Below, piece by piece: positions 42,050 through 50,975 of a stretch of 64,000 nt of DNA. The first letter of the stretch is position 1. The number at the start of each line of letters is the position of its first letter. The notes below the pieces were generated by a model that saw only the letters and a program-made list of their open reading frames with translations, searched no databases and was not told the origin of the DNA. Source of the DNA: Paenibacillus sp. An7 (GTDB taxonomy: Bacteria > Bacillota > Bacilli > Paenibacillales > Paenibacillaceae); contig NZ_WTWX01000001.1 of the NCBI RefSeq assembly GCF_009870785.1, forward strand, positions 392,065-456,064. The letters are read 5' to 3'. The position numbers were made by a program, and so were the translations under genes.

Positions 42050-42991
42050 ATGCATTCAGATATTCAGAAGTCAGTTTATAAGGATACGATTTCTCCCCTA
42101 ATCTCTGCTGTGTTCAAAGGAGTATCCCAAGTTATTTTTATTGAAAATGCATTTACAGGGCTCCTTATTACCATAGCAATCATGTTTTCTTCTGTATCGC
42201 TCGGTATCATTGCCTTACTATCTTCTCTCATTGCTGTGCTGATTGGGAGAATCGGAGGAGCGAATCGAACGCTCATAAACCAAGGACTGCTCGGATATAA
42301 CTCCGTATTAGCGGGAGTAGCCATATCTCTCAATCTACAAGGAGGCACTCGTTTTGTTATTGCGATGGCTGGAGCTGTTGTTGCCGCTCTATTCACTTGC
42401 GCGATTATGCAGTTAATGGAGCATCTAAACGTACCTGCACTTACGTTTCCTTTTATTATTTTGACTTGGTTTCTACTGCTTGCGTCCTATCGCCTTGGTG
42501 TGTTCCGGTTGAATCCTAATCTTACTCCTCAGGATTTGTCTCATCTTGATCTCCATTTCGAGGGTACTATGAACTGGGTAGAGGGAACGATCTCCGGGGT
42601 TGGACAAGTTTTCTTCCAAGACACCTTCTGGTCCGGAATTTTGATTTTGATCGGGATATTTTGGGCTGGTTGGAAACTCGGACTTTATGCTGTCCTTGGT
42701 TCCGTTGTTGCTATGTTAACAGCTTACTTTTTAGGGGCAGAAGTCTCCATGCTCAATTCAGGACTTTATGGGTTTAATGCTGTATTAACGATGTTAGCTG
42801 TTGGGGTTGTTTTTGATGCAAAAAGTCGCTTTGCACCCATCACTGGTATTATTGCGGCGATTGTATCCGTACCTGTTACCGCAAGTGTAACCACTTGGAT
42901 GATGCCGTACGGCCTTCCAACGCTGACAATGCCTTTTGTTCTATCCACTTGGCTATTTCTTGCCGCAAGAAAAGCGCTCCCTAACATTTAG
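42050..42991 (+). CDS. Urea transporter (UT family)
   Basis: The 313-aa protein consists of two homologous halves, each with the urea-channel motif: NQGLLGYNSVLAGVAI near residue 82 and NSGLYGFNAVLTMLAVG near 235. It has about ten membrane helices and forms a urea-selective channel for passive uptake. Divergent placement next to ureABC links uptake to hydrolysis. AAGGAG precedes the ATG. Confidence 0.9.
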   Translation: MHSDIQKSVYKDTISPLISAVFKGVSQVIFIENAFTGLLITIAIMFSSVSLGIIALLSSLIAVLIGRIGGANRTLINQGLLGYNSVLAGVAISLNLQGGTRFVIAMAGAVVAALFTCAIMQLMEHLNVPALTFPFIILTWFLLLASYRLGVFRLNPNLTPQDLSHLDLHFEGTMNWVEGTISGVGQVFFQDTFWSGILILIGIFWAGWKLGLYAVLGSVVAMLTAYFLGAEVSMLNSGLYGFNAVLTMLAVGVVFDAKSRFAPITGIIAAIVSVPVTASVTTWMMPYGLPTLTMPFVLSTWLFLAARKALPNI

Positions 42992-43028
42992 TAATCGGGT
43001 AATCGCCGCTTAGAAGACTATGAGTATT

Positions 43029-43107
43029 ATCCCCTTAGGAGATCAACAGAGAAAAAGAGAGATTCCATCAAGACTCCTCTCTCTTCTGTAACCTGAGGGG
43101 ATCTTTT
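43029..43107 (+). terminator. Long nested hairpin after the urea transporter gene
   Basis: Outer stem ATCCCCTTAGG/CCTGAGGGGAT (43029-43039 with 43092-43102, one wobble), inner ACAGA/TCTGT and AAGAGAGA/TCTCTCTT, then CTTTT. It has the same nested design as the hairpins at 31154 and 35946. Confidence 0.65.
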
Positions 43108-43141
43108 GTTTGTTGCAGCCCTCTCATACCGTCTGCTTCTG

Positions 43142-43960
43142 TTACATCTGCTCAGGTTTTTTGCCTTCTACGGCAAGCAAATACATCTTCATTCCCGTCG
43201 CTTTTTGCGCTGCCCATGTACGATAAGAAACGGCCGCTTCCATTCGTTCCTCTTCCGTAAGATAACCGTCAGATACCAGTTGTTTGCCGCGGCTTTCTGC
43301 TACTTCGGCCCATATTGCGATTCTGTTCTCAAAATCTAGGTCCCCCCTTGTTGTTTTTTCATGTTGCTCATACTCTATTACGTGTTCAAGTCCTGCCTCT
43401 TCAAAACGGGAAACCAGCTGATCTGCAATTTCATTTGACATACCGCTGTCCTGTCTCCACTTCAGAAACGCAGAATAAAAGTGTAAAAAGGCGTCCGGCG
43501 GTGCGGGAGACCATTCTATTTTTTCATGATTATAATCCAGTACAAGCAGCGTTCCGCCTAGTTTCACCGCACCGATCATTTGCTCCAGCGCTTTCTGCGG
43601 TTCCGACAGCCACTGCAGAACACGCGCAGCCGTGATGATATCATATGTATTTTCATAAGGCAGATTGTAAATATCAGCCACTTCAAATTCAAGATTCGTT
43701 AGGTACTCTGAATATTCTTTTGCTTCTTGTATCAAACGTTCGCTTACATCGATACCGGTGACCTTGCCATCCACTCCTACCCTTTCCGCAATCCCCCTTG
43801 TAATCGCACCGCTGGCACAGCCTACATCAAGCACAGACATCCCCGCTTGCAGAAGTGCTGCAAGCCTCCGGTTTGATGCTTCGAGAGATCGCTGATTAAC
43901 AATAACGGAAGTCCCTGTCGGCATGGATGCCCGGTTACGTGATATTTGGTTCATATTCAT
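43142..43960 (-). CDS. SAM-dependent class I methyltransferase
   Basis: The 272-aa protein has motif I VLDVGCASGAITRGIAER at about residue 40, then VTGIDVSERLIQEAKEYS, FEVADIYNLPYENTYDIITAARVLQWL and LLVLDYNHEK. It is of the UbiE/Methyltransf_11 or 25 kind; the substrate is unknown. It is a single gene, convergent with the urea transporter. Confidence 0.8.
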   Translation of the reverse strand: MNMNQISRNRASMPTGTSVIVNQRSLEASNRRLAALLQAGMSVLDVGCASGAITRGIAERVGVDGKVTGIDVSERLIQEAKEYSEYLTNLEFEVADIYNLPYENTYDIITAARVLQWLSEPQKALEQMIGAVKLGGTLLVLDYNHEKIEWSPAPPDAFLHFYSAFLKWRQDSGMSNEIADQLVSRFEEAGLEHVIEYEQHEKTTRGDLDFENRIAIWAEVAESRGKQLVSDGYLTEEERMEAAVSYRTWAAQKATGMKMYLLAVEGKKPEQM

Positions 43961-44030
43961 TCCTTCTTTCTATAAGTTATCCTTTATTTTAATGGAAATG
44001 AATTACTTTTCATATAAAAATATAGAAAAA

Positions 44031-44071
44031 CCTTGAGATCCTTCTGTATAAAACAGAATGTGAACTCAAGG
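44031..44071 (-). terminator. Terminator of the HPr-like gene
   Basis: CCTTGAG/CTCAAGG outer stem with an inner TTCTGT/ACAGAA stem, then TTTTTC on the minus strand. Confidence 0.75.
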
Positions 44072-44080
44072 CTCCTATTT

Positions 44081-44362
44081 TTACTTATTATTGTATTTGT
44101 TGAACTGTTCCAGCATGGCTTCGAGCGCTTCTAGTTCATCTTTTCCTTTTGCGGACAGGCGAAGACGGGTTCCAGGCATAATCGGTTGAAAGATCATCCC
44201 GAGCAAGCTTTTCACATCTATGATATGTTCGTGCTCATCTTTATCTACATAGGAGAGAACAATCTGAGATATAAATCGGGAAGCCAAGTTCGAGATTTGA
44301 ATTAATTCAAACCGATCAATATTCGAATGAACTGTGAATTCATGCACTCTCACATTCGCCAC
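44081..44362 (-). CDS. HPr-like protein lacking the phosphorylatable His
   Basis: The 93-aa protein has the HPr fold pattern. Aligned with B. subtilis HPr (SGIHARPAT...), the catalytic His15 becomes Asp16 in SNIDRFELI, and the following Arg-Pro is lost. The regulatory Ser46 environment is kept as DVKSLLGM (Ser52). So it cannot pass phosphate in the PTS but could be a Ser-phosphorylated partner, as Crh is for CcpA. No other PTS genes flank it. The family call is firm, the role inferred. Confidence 0.75.
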   Translation of the reverse strand: MANVRVHEFTVHSNIDRFELIQISNLASRFISQIVLSYVDKDEHEHIIDVKSLLGMIFQPIMPGTRLRLSAKGKDELEALEAMLEQFNKYNNK

Positions 44363-44496
44363 TTCCTTTTTTCAAATCTACTTAAGTTATTGTACACATG
44401 TTTCACAGCAAACGTATTTGTATATCTATTCTAATTCAAATACACAGTATGGTAAATATTTCTTTTTTTGACCCATTCATGTATAGGTTGTCCGCA

Positions 44497-45537
44497 TTAA
44501 CCTTCTAAACTCGAAGTAAACACATTATGGATATGAATGTTATCAACCGGCTTGCCTAATGCAGCTGTCATGAGTACAAAAGCAACATCTTGTTTCGGAT
44601 ACATCCAAACCATACATCCACCCATTCCATTATGACCATAAATATCACGCTCTATAAATCCTTTATGGCGGACTGGAGTCTTCCATACGAAGCCATAATC
44701 GGAATCGACCTCTTCGATATGCAGTGTTTGAGGTGTGATCATTTGTTTAAAAGTCGCAGGCTTAATTAAGAAACTACCTTCTTTGGTTTCCGTTTGTCTT
44801 AACATGGATTTAGCGAAAAGAAGCAGGTCGTCTGCTGTGCTGAATAGACCACCAAATGGAATTTTAGCTGCAACAAATGAATCCATATGACTTGCCATCG
44901 CTTCCGCTCCCGCTATAGGTGCTATTCTCGATTGATCCTGCTCTACCCCGCCAAAATTAGTATCTTTCATTCCAAGCGGTTCAAAAATATGTCTGTGTAG
45001 ATATTCTTCATATGTCATGCCGCTTAACCGTTCTATAATTTCAGCGAGTACCGTAAATGCCGCATTGTTATAGCTGACTTTCTGTCCGAGAGCAGACTCT
45101 AAGTGACTCTCCGCAAGTGCTTTATATAGATGAGGATGGAGTAAGCCATCAGGAGCATGTTTGCCCTGAGCACATTCCATCAGATAACGTTGATCGAGTC
45201 CACCTGTATGAGTAAGAAGATGCCATAACGCAAGTTTATCTTTCCCGTGTTCCGCAAAATCCGGTAGAATTTTACTTACTAATTGCCCTGGATGAAGCAA
45301 GCCTTTCTCCCAGAGTTGCATAATAGCAAGTCCAATCATCGGCTTTGTTATAGAGAATACGGGAAATATCGTCTTACTATTCATTTCTCTACCATCTTCA
45401 TAAGTGCCATAAGAGCGAAGATCGAGAATTTCATCGCGGTTCGTAATGCCAAATACAGCGGAAGGCCATTTCTTATTGATTACATTTTGCTCTATAAAAT
45501 GATAGATAGGATCAAATCCAGAAGATGAATAATTCAC
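44497..45537 (-). CDS. Beta-lactamase-like serine hydrolase (class C / EstB type)
   Basis: The 346-aa protein has the penicillin-binding fold motifs SITK (S-x-x-K, in FSITKPMIGLAIM) and YNN (Y-x-N, in SYNNAAFTVLAE), and a late HNGMGG in place of KTG. It probably hydrolyses an ester or amide; a true beta-lactamase is unlikely since there is no signal peptide. The frame is open to 45558, but TTGGAGGG lies 8 nt before the GTG at 45537. Confidence 0.8.
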   Translation of the reverse strand: MNYSSSGFDPIYHFIEQNVINKKWPSAVFGITNRDEILDLRSYGTYEDGREMNSKTIFPVFSITKPMIGLAIMQLWEKGLLHPGQLVSKILPDFAEHGKDKLALWHLLTHTGGLDQRYLMECAQGKHAPDGLLHPHLYKALAESHLESALGQKVSYNNAAFTVLAEIIERLSGMTYEEYLHRHIFEPLGMKDTNFGGVEQDQSRIAPIAGAEAMASHMDSFVAAKIPFGGLFSTADDLLLFAKSMLRQTETKEGSFLIKPATFKQMITPQTLHIEEVDSDYGFVWKTPVRHKGFIERDIYGHNGMGGCMVWMYPKQDVAFVLMTAALGKPVDNIHIHNVFTSSLEG

Positions 45538-45606
45538 TAGCAAAACCCTCCAAGTCATATGTCTATTCTTTACTATGGTAACATGTAAATTGCTAGGTTA
45601 CAAAAT

Positions 45607-45644
45607 AAAACCGTTTCGCTCCTTGTTAGGAATGAAACGGTTTT
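45607..45644. terminator. Terminator after the cohesin-SLH gene
   Basis: A perfect 11-bp stem AAAACCGTTTC/GAAACGGTTTT (45607-45617 with 45634-45644), T-rich on both sides. Confidence 0.8.
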
Positions 45645-45649
45645 TTCTC

Positions 45650-46885
45650 TTATTTCACGGTTTGTATAACACGTTCAAGCAGTACACTCACTTCGGCACG
45701 GCTTGCCTTTTCCCCTGGTTTAAACGCGGTTGCTGTCTTGCCTTGAATCAGTTTGTTTCCATAGAGATAAATGATATCTTCTTTTGCCCAATGGGACGGA
45801 ATATCCGTGAATGGATTCTTATTGTCACTCGTCATTCCCTTACCACTGTTCTTTACTTGTCTGGCTAAAATAGTAGCAAGCTCCGCTCTTGTAATCGGTG
45901 CATTTGGATGAAACTTAAGACCACCTTGTTTATCTTCTTTACCTTGAATCAGCCCATATGCTCCTGCTGTTACCACATAGTCGTAGTACCAATCTGAGGT
46001 TTTGACATCTGAAAAAGTGGGCGCTGACTGCTGTTTCATATCAAGCCCGAGTGCCACGACTACTGATTTGCCAAATTCAGCTCTTGTCATATCTCGAAGC
46101 GGTTCGAAATTCCCTTCATTTGTGCCTTGTAGAACCTCGCTTGACGCAAGCTTGATAATCGAATCCTGTGCCCACTTTAGTTTCGTTATTGCTCCTTGAT
46201 CTTTAAAGCCTGCGAGGGTTTGGGCCGAGGTAGGCTGACTTATTTTTTTTACAGGTACTTCCCCTATGGTCTGTATCTTCTCGCTCACTTGATCCGTTGC
46301 TGTACCACCCTCACGAATCGTAATCGTTGGCTCACTTATTTGGTGCTTGATGTTTAGACCTGGGTTGTCCGGCTGAATAATAATGGACTTCGTTTGTTTT
46401 AAAGTGACCGTCCCTGCTTTTAATGCATGGAATGAAATGGTGCCTGCTTTTCCATATCCGGTAAAAAGTTTAGCATCCTGCGAAGTAATCGCTTCTGAGA
46501 TCTGAACGCTTCCCCTAGGATCAATTTTATTAACAAGACTCATCGGATTGCTTGTTTTCTTGAAGACCTGCGGAGATAGTCTCTTCGTACCCGAGTCTGG
46601 TTCTAGCAGTGCTGCGTCATAATCCATATGAATTTCGTATCCTTGAACATGGCTATAGTCACCGGTAAATCCTTGCAGCCATATCGCAACCTCAATTGTA
46701 TCCCCCACCTTAGCCTCATATACCGAAGGTACCAGACGAACCATCGGCAGATTGTCATCTGCGACCTTATTCGTATTCTTTACCTCTGAAGCTGCTGACA
46801 GTGGACCTGCTGGAATAAAGCAGAACATGATCCCCAGTGCAGCTGTGATAGCGATCCATTTGTTCTTTGTCTTCCATAGATTCAT
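45650..46885 (-). CDS. Secreted cohesin protein with three SLH domains
   Basis: The 411-aa protein starts MNLWKTKNKWIAITAALGI with a signal peptide (cleavage near PLSAASE). Next comes a cohesin-like domain of about 140 residues (VRLVPSVYEAKVGDTIEVAIWLQG to ISEPTITI), a linker, and three S-layer homology repeats (for example FSDVKTSDWYYDYVVTAGAYGLIQG and FTDIPSHWAKEDIIYLYGNKLIQG). SLH domains bind pyruvylated wall polymers, cohesins bind dockerins, so this looks like a wall anchor for dockerin proteins. It lies 115 nt after a protease that carries a dockerin. The ATG at 46885 is chosen since the signal peptide follows it; the frame is open to 46951. Confidence 0.85.
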   Translation of the reverse strand: MNLWKTKNKWIAITAALGIMFCFIPAGPLSAASEVKNTNKVADDNLPMVRLVPSVYEAKVGDTIEVAIWLQGFTGDYSHVQGYEIHMDYDAALLEPDSGTKRLSPQVFKKTSNPMSLVNKIDPRGSVQISEAITSQDAKLFTGYGKAGTISFHALKAGTVTLKQTKSIIIQPDNPGLNIKHQISEPTITIREGGTATDQVSEKIQTIGEVPVKKISQPTSAQTLAGFKDQGAITKLKWAQDSIIKLASSEVLQGTNEGNFEPLRDMTRAEFGKSVVVALGLDMKQQSAPTFSDVKTSDWYYDYVVTAGAYGLIQGKEDKQGGLKFHPNAPITRAELATILARQVKNSGKGMTSDNKNPFTDIPSHWAKEDIIYLYGNKLIQGKTATAFKPGEKASRAEVSVLLERVIQTVK

Positions 46886-46917
46886 TCTTCCGCATCCCCT
46901 GTCGTATGCAATATGTA

Positions 46918-46982
46918 GAAGAGAGGACATCCATTCCCATCCTCTCTTCAATCAATCCTAACCTCTCTTCAGTCAAACCTAA
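46918..46982 (-). repeat. Tandem 21-nt repeat with competing hairpins between protease and SLH genes
   Basis: Two adjacent 21-base units (46941-46961 and 46962-46982, differing at two positions) each begin CCTCTCTTC on the plus strand. GAAGAGAGG at 46918-46926 is complementary to the start of either unit, so the RNA can form two alternative hairpins just ahead of the SLH gene. This may control processing or translation of the second gene. Confidence 0.5.
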
Positions 46983-47000
46983 TCTTTCAAGTCTACTTCA

Positions 47001-50000
47001 TTACTCGAATTCATAATTGTTAATAATGTAGGATATATCCAGAAGATCAACACTATTGTCACGATTTAAATCAGCGGCTGAAGTTTTTGCATTCGGCCAG
47101 CTTGCTCCTTTTACAGCGCCAAATACTTTTGCTGCAAGCTGTAAGTCAACGAGATTTACATGACCATCCTGATTCAGATCTCCTGCCGTAAGCGGACCAA
47201 AGTTCACAGACTCATTGCCATCTACGGTTACGGAACTCGATTCAGAGATGTGACCTGGTACAACCACACGCACGGTATAGGTTCCTTTTGGAACTTCTAT
47301 GGTATACGTACCATCCGCACTTACCACACCCGAACCCGCTACTTGTCCATTTGCACTAAGTGCTTCCACAACGACTTTATGCACGCCGTCCGCGCCTTGG
47401 TACCAAGTATCACTGTAATTCACATCTTGGAAGGCCTCTGCATCAATGCTGCCTGTGATCTTGAATTGATCCGGATCAGGGGTTGGAACCTGCGTCACTT
47501 TAACCGTACCACTCGAAACTTTCCCAAGGGTGATATCCTCTGATTCACTATTTAAGACTCGCACATTGGACAGAGAGAAGGTAAAGTCTCCTGTGTCTGG
47601 ACTTGCAAAATGGAAGGAGGCAAGTGCTCCTTTACCCGTATAACCATCCGGAATCCCAGCCAGAGAAATGACGTAATCCGTTTTTGCTTTTCCGTTACCA
47701 AGATCTGCTGTTTCCTCTTTAATAATCGGTGACACTCCCGGGTTCTTCTCTTCTTGATAAGTAGCAAGCGCCACGCTTGGTGTTACCGACCCTTTCACAA
47801 GATCTTTATCGTACGTCAAGCTGAATTGAGCGGTATAAAGATCTTTTGTGTCGGTAAAATCAATGTCTACATGGAACGTTTCATTGACAGTTACTTGCTT
47901 TTTAGAGAGGTTTGCCGAAAGTGAGATGGCGCCTGGTACTGGCTCTCCCGGCTCTTCCGGTTCTTCTTCGCCATCTGAATTATATTTCACTACATGAGCA
48001 GGCTCCAAGAAACCATTACCAACGAAATCATATACGTAGATTTGATATTGGTTTTCCCCTTTCGTTACAGGTACTTCGATGGTAAACTTTCCGTCTGAGT
48101 CAATCGTTCCGGGAACATATTCCATTTCGCCGTCTACTTCGTATTCCGCATCCACGGCAATACCTGAATAGTTTCCAAGCAGTTTAACTACAAGGTCATC
48201 CTCTATTTCCCCTGTAATTACCCCCATGTTACCTTTCACTTGGATCGCAGGATCATGAAGAGAACTGACAGGGGCTTCTTTATCGATAACAAAATCATAG
48301 GCAGCATCCTTTACAATTTCTAATTCCTCTTTATCAATGCCTACATAAGGAGCTAGAACGTAAACATCTGAATCAAGTGCAAACTCCGTTTCATAATTTG
48401 ATACGATGCCATCCCAACCGGTTAAGTTATAATCTCCTGGTTTTAAACCCGTTAGAACCTCAGCGACAACCCCAATCCAATCCCCTGTATAAGCATCAAA
48501 TACATCAAGTGAGAAATAGTTATTCGCCACATTTACCGAGAAATGAGCATCCGCTGTATCAACGAGATCATCTCCATTTGGAGAGAAGAACTGCGGAATA
48601 AGTTCAAGATCAGATACGGTTTCGATCTTCTTCGGTTCACCGACATATACATATACAGGAATCTTGAGCTGATGACCCGAAGTTTCGGTCAAAATCACTT
48701 CTCCATCATAATTTCCATTGGGTGTATCTGCATTCATCGTAAGGCTTACCGTAAATTCCGTACCTCCTCCTGCAGAAACTTTTACAGAAGACTCGCTTGC
48801 CGAAAGCGTACCTGGAGGCGCTCCATACCACTCGGTTGTAATGGTGTAAGCCGAACTCTCAGACACAATATCACTGACCTTAATGGTTTTCGTTGCTGTT
48901 TCTCCCCCTGCGAGAATTCCATAAGAAAGGAGACCTGTTTCATACGGTGTAGCAGTGTCCGATTTTACTGCCGTCGTTTCTTCTTCAACAAGGGCTACTG
49001 CCTTGGCTTTCAGCGTATTTGTTAGATCAATTCGACCTGCCCCTTGCTCATTATGGGTGTAACGGTTTCCTTTTAGATCACTAATCTTAAGCGCATTATT
49101 CGTCATCAGTCCCTTGATCTCATAAGGGTTCAGGGAAGAATCTTTATCAAGTAAAAGTGCTGCAGCTCCTGCGATATGCGGCGCAGCCATACTTGTACCT
49201 TGCAGATCCGCATATGCATCCGTATAATCACCGCCATATGCTGGAACGGAAGAACGAATACCGACCCCCGGGGCTGAAATATCTGGTTTAATGCCGTATT
49301 TAGGAAGACCCGGTCCTCTTGAACTGAAGTCACCCATCAAATTTTGCTGCAAATCCACTCCAAAATTAATTTTGTAACCTGGATTCGCATCTATTTTGGT
49401 TTTAAGTGCCGTCCCATCCTCTAAAGAGATACTTAAAGTCGGAATATAATCTCCTGGCTCACCTAAAGTACCCCCGAAATTACCAGGTGCGTTGTTATAA
49501 ATCACAGCCACTGCTGCTCCAGCCGCCTGCGCATTTCGTGATTTTTCGGTAAAAGAAATGGTCCCTCTCTGAATGAGTGCCACCTTGCCTGTCAGATCTT
49601 TACCTGCAAAATCTTCCGTTCTTCCAAGCCCTGCTGCCACAACTTCGATCGGCTTATCTGGAAGAGATGAATGATCAGGAGAGAAAGTCATTATACTGCC
49701 GAAAGTTTTAATCAGACCTTCTGCCTCAATTGTTGGAATGTTAAGAGGCGGTGTAGAAGCTCCTACAGAAATAGGAATCTCTGCTGATCCCGGTGAACCG
49801 AGTGTATACCCATCTGGACCGTCATTCCCATTTGCAACAACGGCTACGACTCCTGCTAGAGCTGCATTATTAAGAGCGACGGAAGAAGGATCATACTCAT
49901 TGTTAATCGCACTGCCAAGCGAGAGATTAATCACATCAAGTTCATCTTGTACGGAACGCTCAATTGCAGCGATAACTCCCGATGTGGCACCAGAGCCGCC

Positions 50001-50975
50001 TGGTCCAAGCACACGATATGCATAGAGATCAGCACCATAGGCAACGCCGCGTACCCACCCCGTACTGCCATCTGGCTCAAGCGGATTTCCACGTCCAGCT
50101 ATCGTTCCTGCCACATGTGTACCATGTTCCGTTGCTGCCTCGGGATCGTTTGGATCAGGACGTGTTTCATATGGATCGTTATCATTATCAATAAAGTCAT
50201 AACCGCCTTTGTAGGCATCTTTCAAACTCGGATGGTCATAGTCTATTCCCGTATCCAAGACACCTACTTTAATTCCAGAACCATCATAACCGGTATCCCA
50301 GAACGTATCTGAACCGATAAAAGGAGCACTGTCATCCATATTCGGCGTTACACTGCTCACTGGTGTTGCTTTCATTTCTGCATCAGGATAAATTGCCTTC
50401 ACACCAGGAAGACCTAGTAAAGAATCCACTTGATCTGCAGTGATCTCAAGCGCATAACCATTGAATACATCTGTGTAATTTGTTTTGAGTTTTGCATTCA
50501 GTTTCGCAGCCGCAGCAGCAAATGTGGACTGCTGTCTCTTAATGATGCTTCGCTGGTTTACTCCTGATCTACTTCCTCCTTGTTCACGGTTCGCCTCTTC
50601 TACGACCACTGGATTTTCGGTTAATTCGACAATGACAGGAATCCGGTCCGTACTGTCAGAAGCAGGGACATAGTTTTGAGGCGTTACCTCTTCGTTCTTT
50701 TTCTCGTTGTTAGAAGAATCTAGAGAGTCTACTTTCTGAATAGATGACTTGGTTTTTGTACCACCATTCCTGTTTTTCATGGCTTCTTTTTTCTTGCCTG
50801 CATTCAGTGTTTTAGATATGGCGGAAGATAATTTGCTAGAATCCACTTGAAACGTTTCGGACTGAAACTTTCTAGCTTCGGCACCAGAGACGATGGCAGG
50901 AAAAAGAGCGGATATAAAAAGAGTGGAAACGACGGAGAGCGACATCACTCTTCGCATGAAAGGCTTAGACTGCAT
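47001..50975 (-). CDS. Secreted subtilisin-like protease with cohesin and dockerin domains
   Basis: The 1324-aa protein has a signal peptide (1-32), an I9 propeptide (about 112-200), an S8 catalytic domain (Asp241 in VLDTG, His284 in HGTHVAG, Ser595 in GTSMAAPH) with a PA insert (about 435-545), a Fn3-like part, Ig-like repeats with SPNGDD at 798, a Pro/Glu linker (1002-1014), a cohesin domain (about 1015-1162), a carboxypeptidase-regulatory-like domain (about 1170-1262) and a dockerin with two calcium loops (GDLNQDGHVNLVDL at 1265, ADLNRDNSVDLLDI at 1301). The core is like Vpr. Cohesin and dockerin together allow chains or binding to the SLH protein encoded next. Confidence 0.92.
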   Translation of the reverse strand: MQSKPFMRRVMSLSVVSTLFISALFPAIVSGAEARKFQSETFQVDSSKLSSAISKTLNAGKKKEAMKNRNGGTKTKSSIQKVDSLDSSNNEKKNEEVTPQNYVPASDSTDRIPVIVELTENPVVVEEANREQGGSRSGVNQRSIIKRQQSTFAAAAAKLNAKLKTNYTDVFNGYALEITADQVDSLLGLPGVKAIYPDAEMKATPVSSVTPNMDDSAPFIGSDTFWDTGYDGSGIKVGVLDTGIDYDHPSLKDAYKGGYDFIDNDNDPYETRPDPNDPEAATEHGTHVAGTIAGRGNPLEPDGSTGWVRGVAYGADLYAYRVLGPGGSGATSGVIAAIERSVQDELDVINLSLGSAINNEYDPSSVALNNAALAGVVAVVANGNDGPDGYTLGSPGSAEIPISVGASTPPLNIPTIEAEGLIKTFGSIMTFSPDHSSLPDKPIEVVAAGLGRTEDFAGKDLTGKVALIQRGTISFTEKSRNAQAAGAAVAVIYNNAPGNFGGTLGEPGDYIPTLSISLEDGTALKTKIDANPGYKINFGVDLQQNLMGDFSSRGPGLPKYGIKPDISAPGVGIRSSVPAYGGDYTDAYADLQGTSMAAPHIAGAAALLLDKDSSLNPYEIKGLMTNNALKISDLKGNRYTHNEQGAGRIDLTNTLKAKAVALVEEETTAVKSDTATPYETGLLSYGILAGGETATKTIKVSDIVSESSAYTITTEWYGAPPGTLSASESSVKVSAGGGTEFTVSLTMNADTPNGNYDGEVILTETSGHQLKIPVYVYVGEPKKIETVSDLELIPQFFSPNGDDLVDTADAHFSVNVANNYFSLDVFDAYTGDWIGVVAEVLTGLKPGDYNLTGWDGIVSNYETEFALDSDVYVLAPYVGIDKEELEIVKDAAYDFVIDKEAPVSSLHDPAIQVKGNMGVITGEIEDDLVVKLLGNYSGIAVDAEYEVDGEMEYVPGTIDSDGKFTIEVPVTKGENQYQIYVYDFVGNGFLEPAHVVKYNSDGEEEPEEPGEPVPGAISLSANLSKKQVTVNETFHVDIDFTDTKDLYTAQFSLTYDKDLVKGSVTPSVALATYQEEKNPGVSPIIKEETADLGNGKAKTDYVISLAGIPDGYTGKGALASFHFASPDTGDFTFSLSNVRVLNSESEDITLGKVSSGTVKVTQVPTPDPDQFKITGSIDAEAFQDVNYSDTWYQGADGVHKVVVEALSANGQVAGSGVVSADGTYTIEVPKGTYTVRVVVPGHISESSSVTVDGNESVNFGPLTAGDLNQDGHVNLVDLQLAAKVFGAVKGASWPNAKTSAADLNRDNSVDLLDISYIINNYEFE

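Noticed and set aside
46767..46976. 69-codon minus frame overlapping the SLH gene start (begins MTEERLGLIEERMG)
   Set aside because: Its odd repeated start comes from translating the 21-base tandem repeat; it overlaps the signal-peptide region of the SLH gene in another frame. A short upstream frame with regulatory effect cannot be fully excluded.
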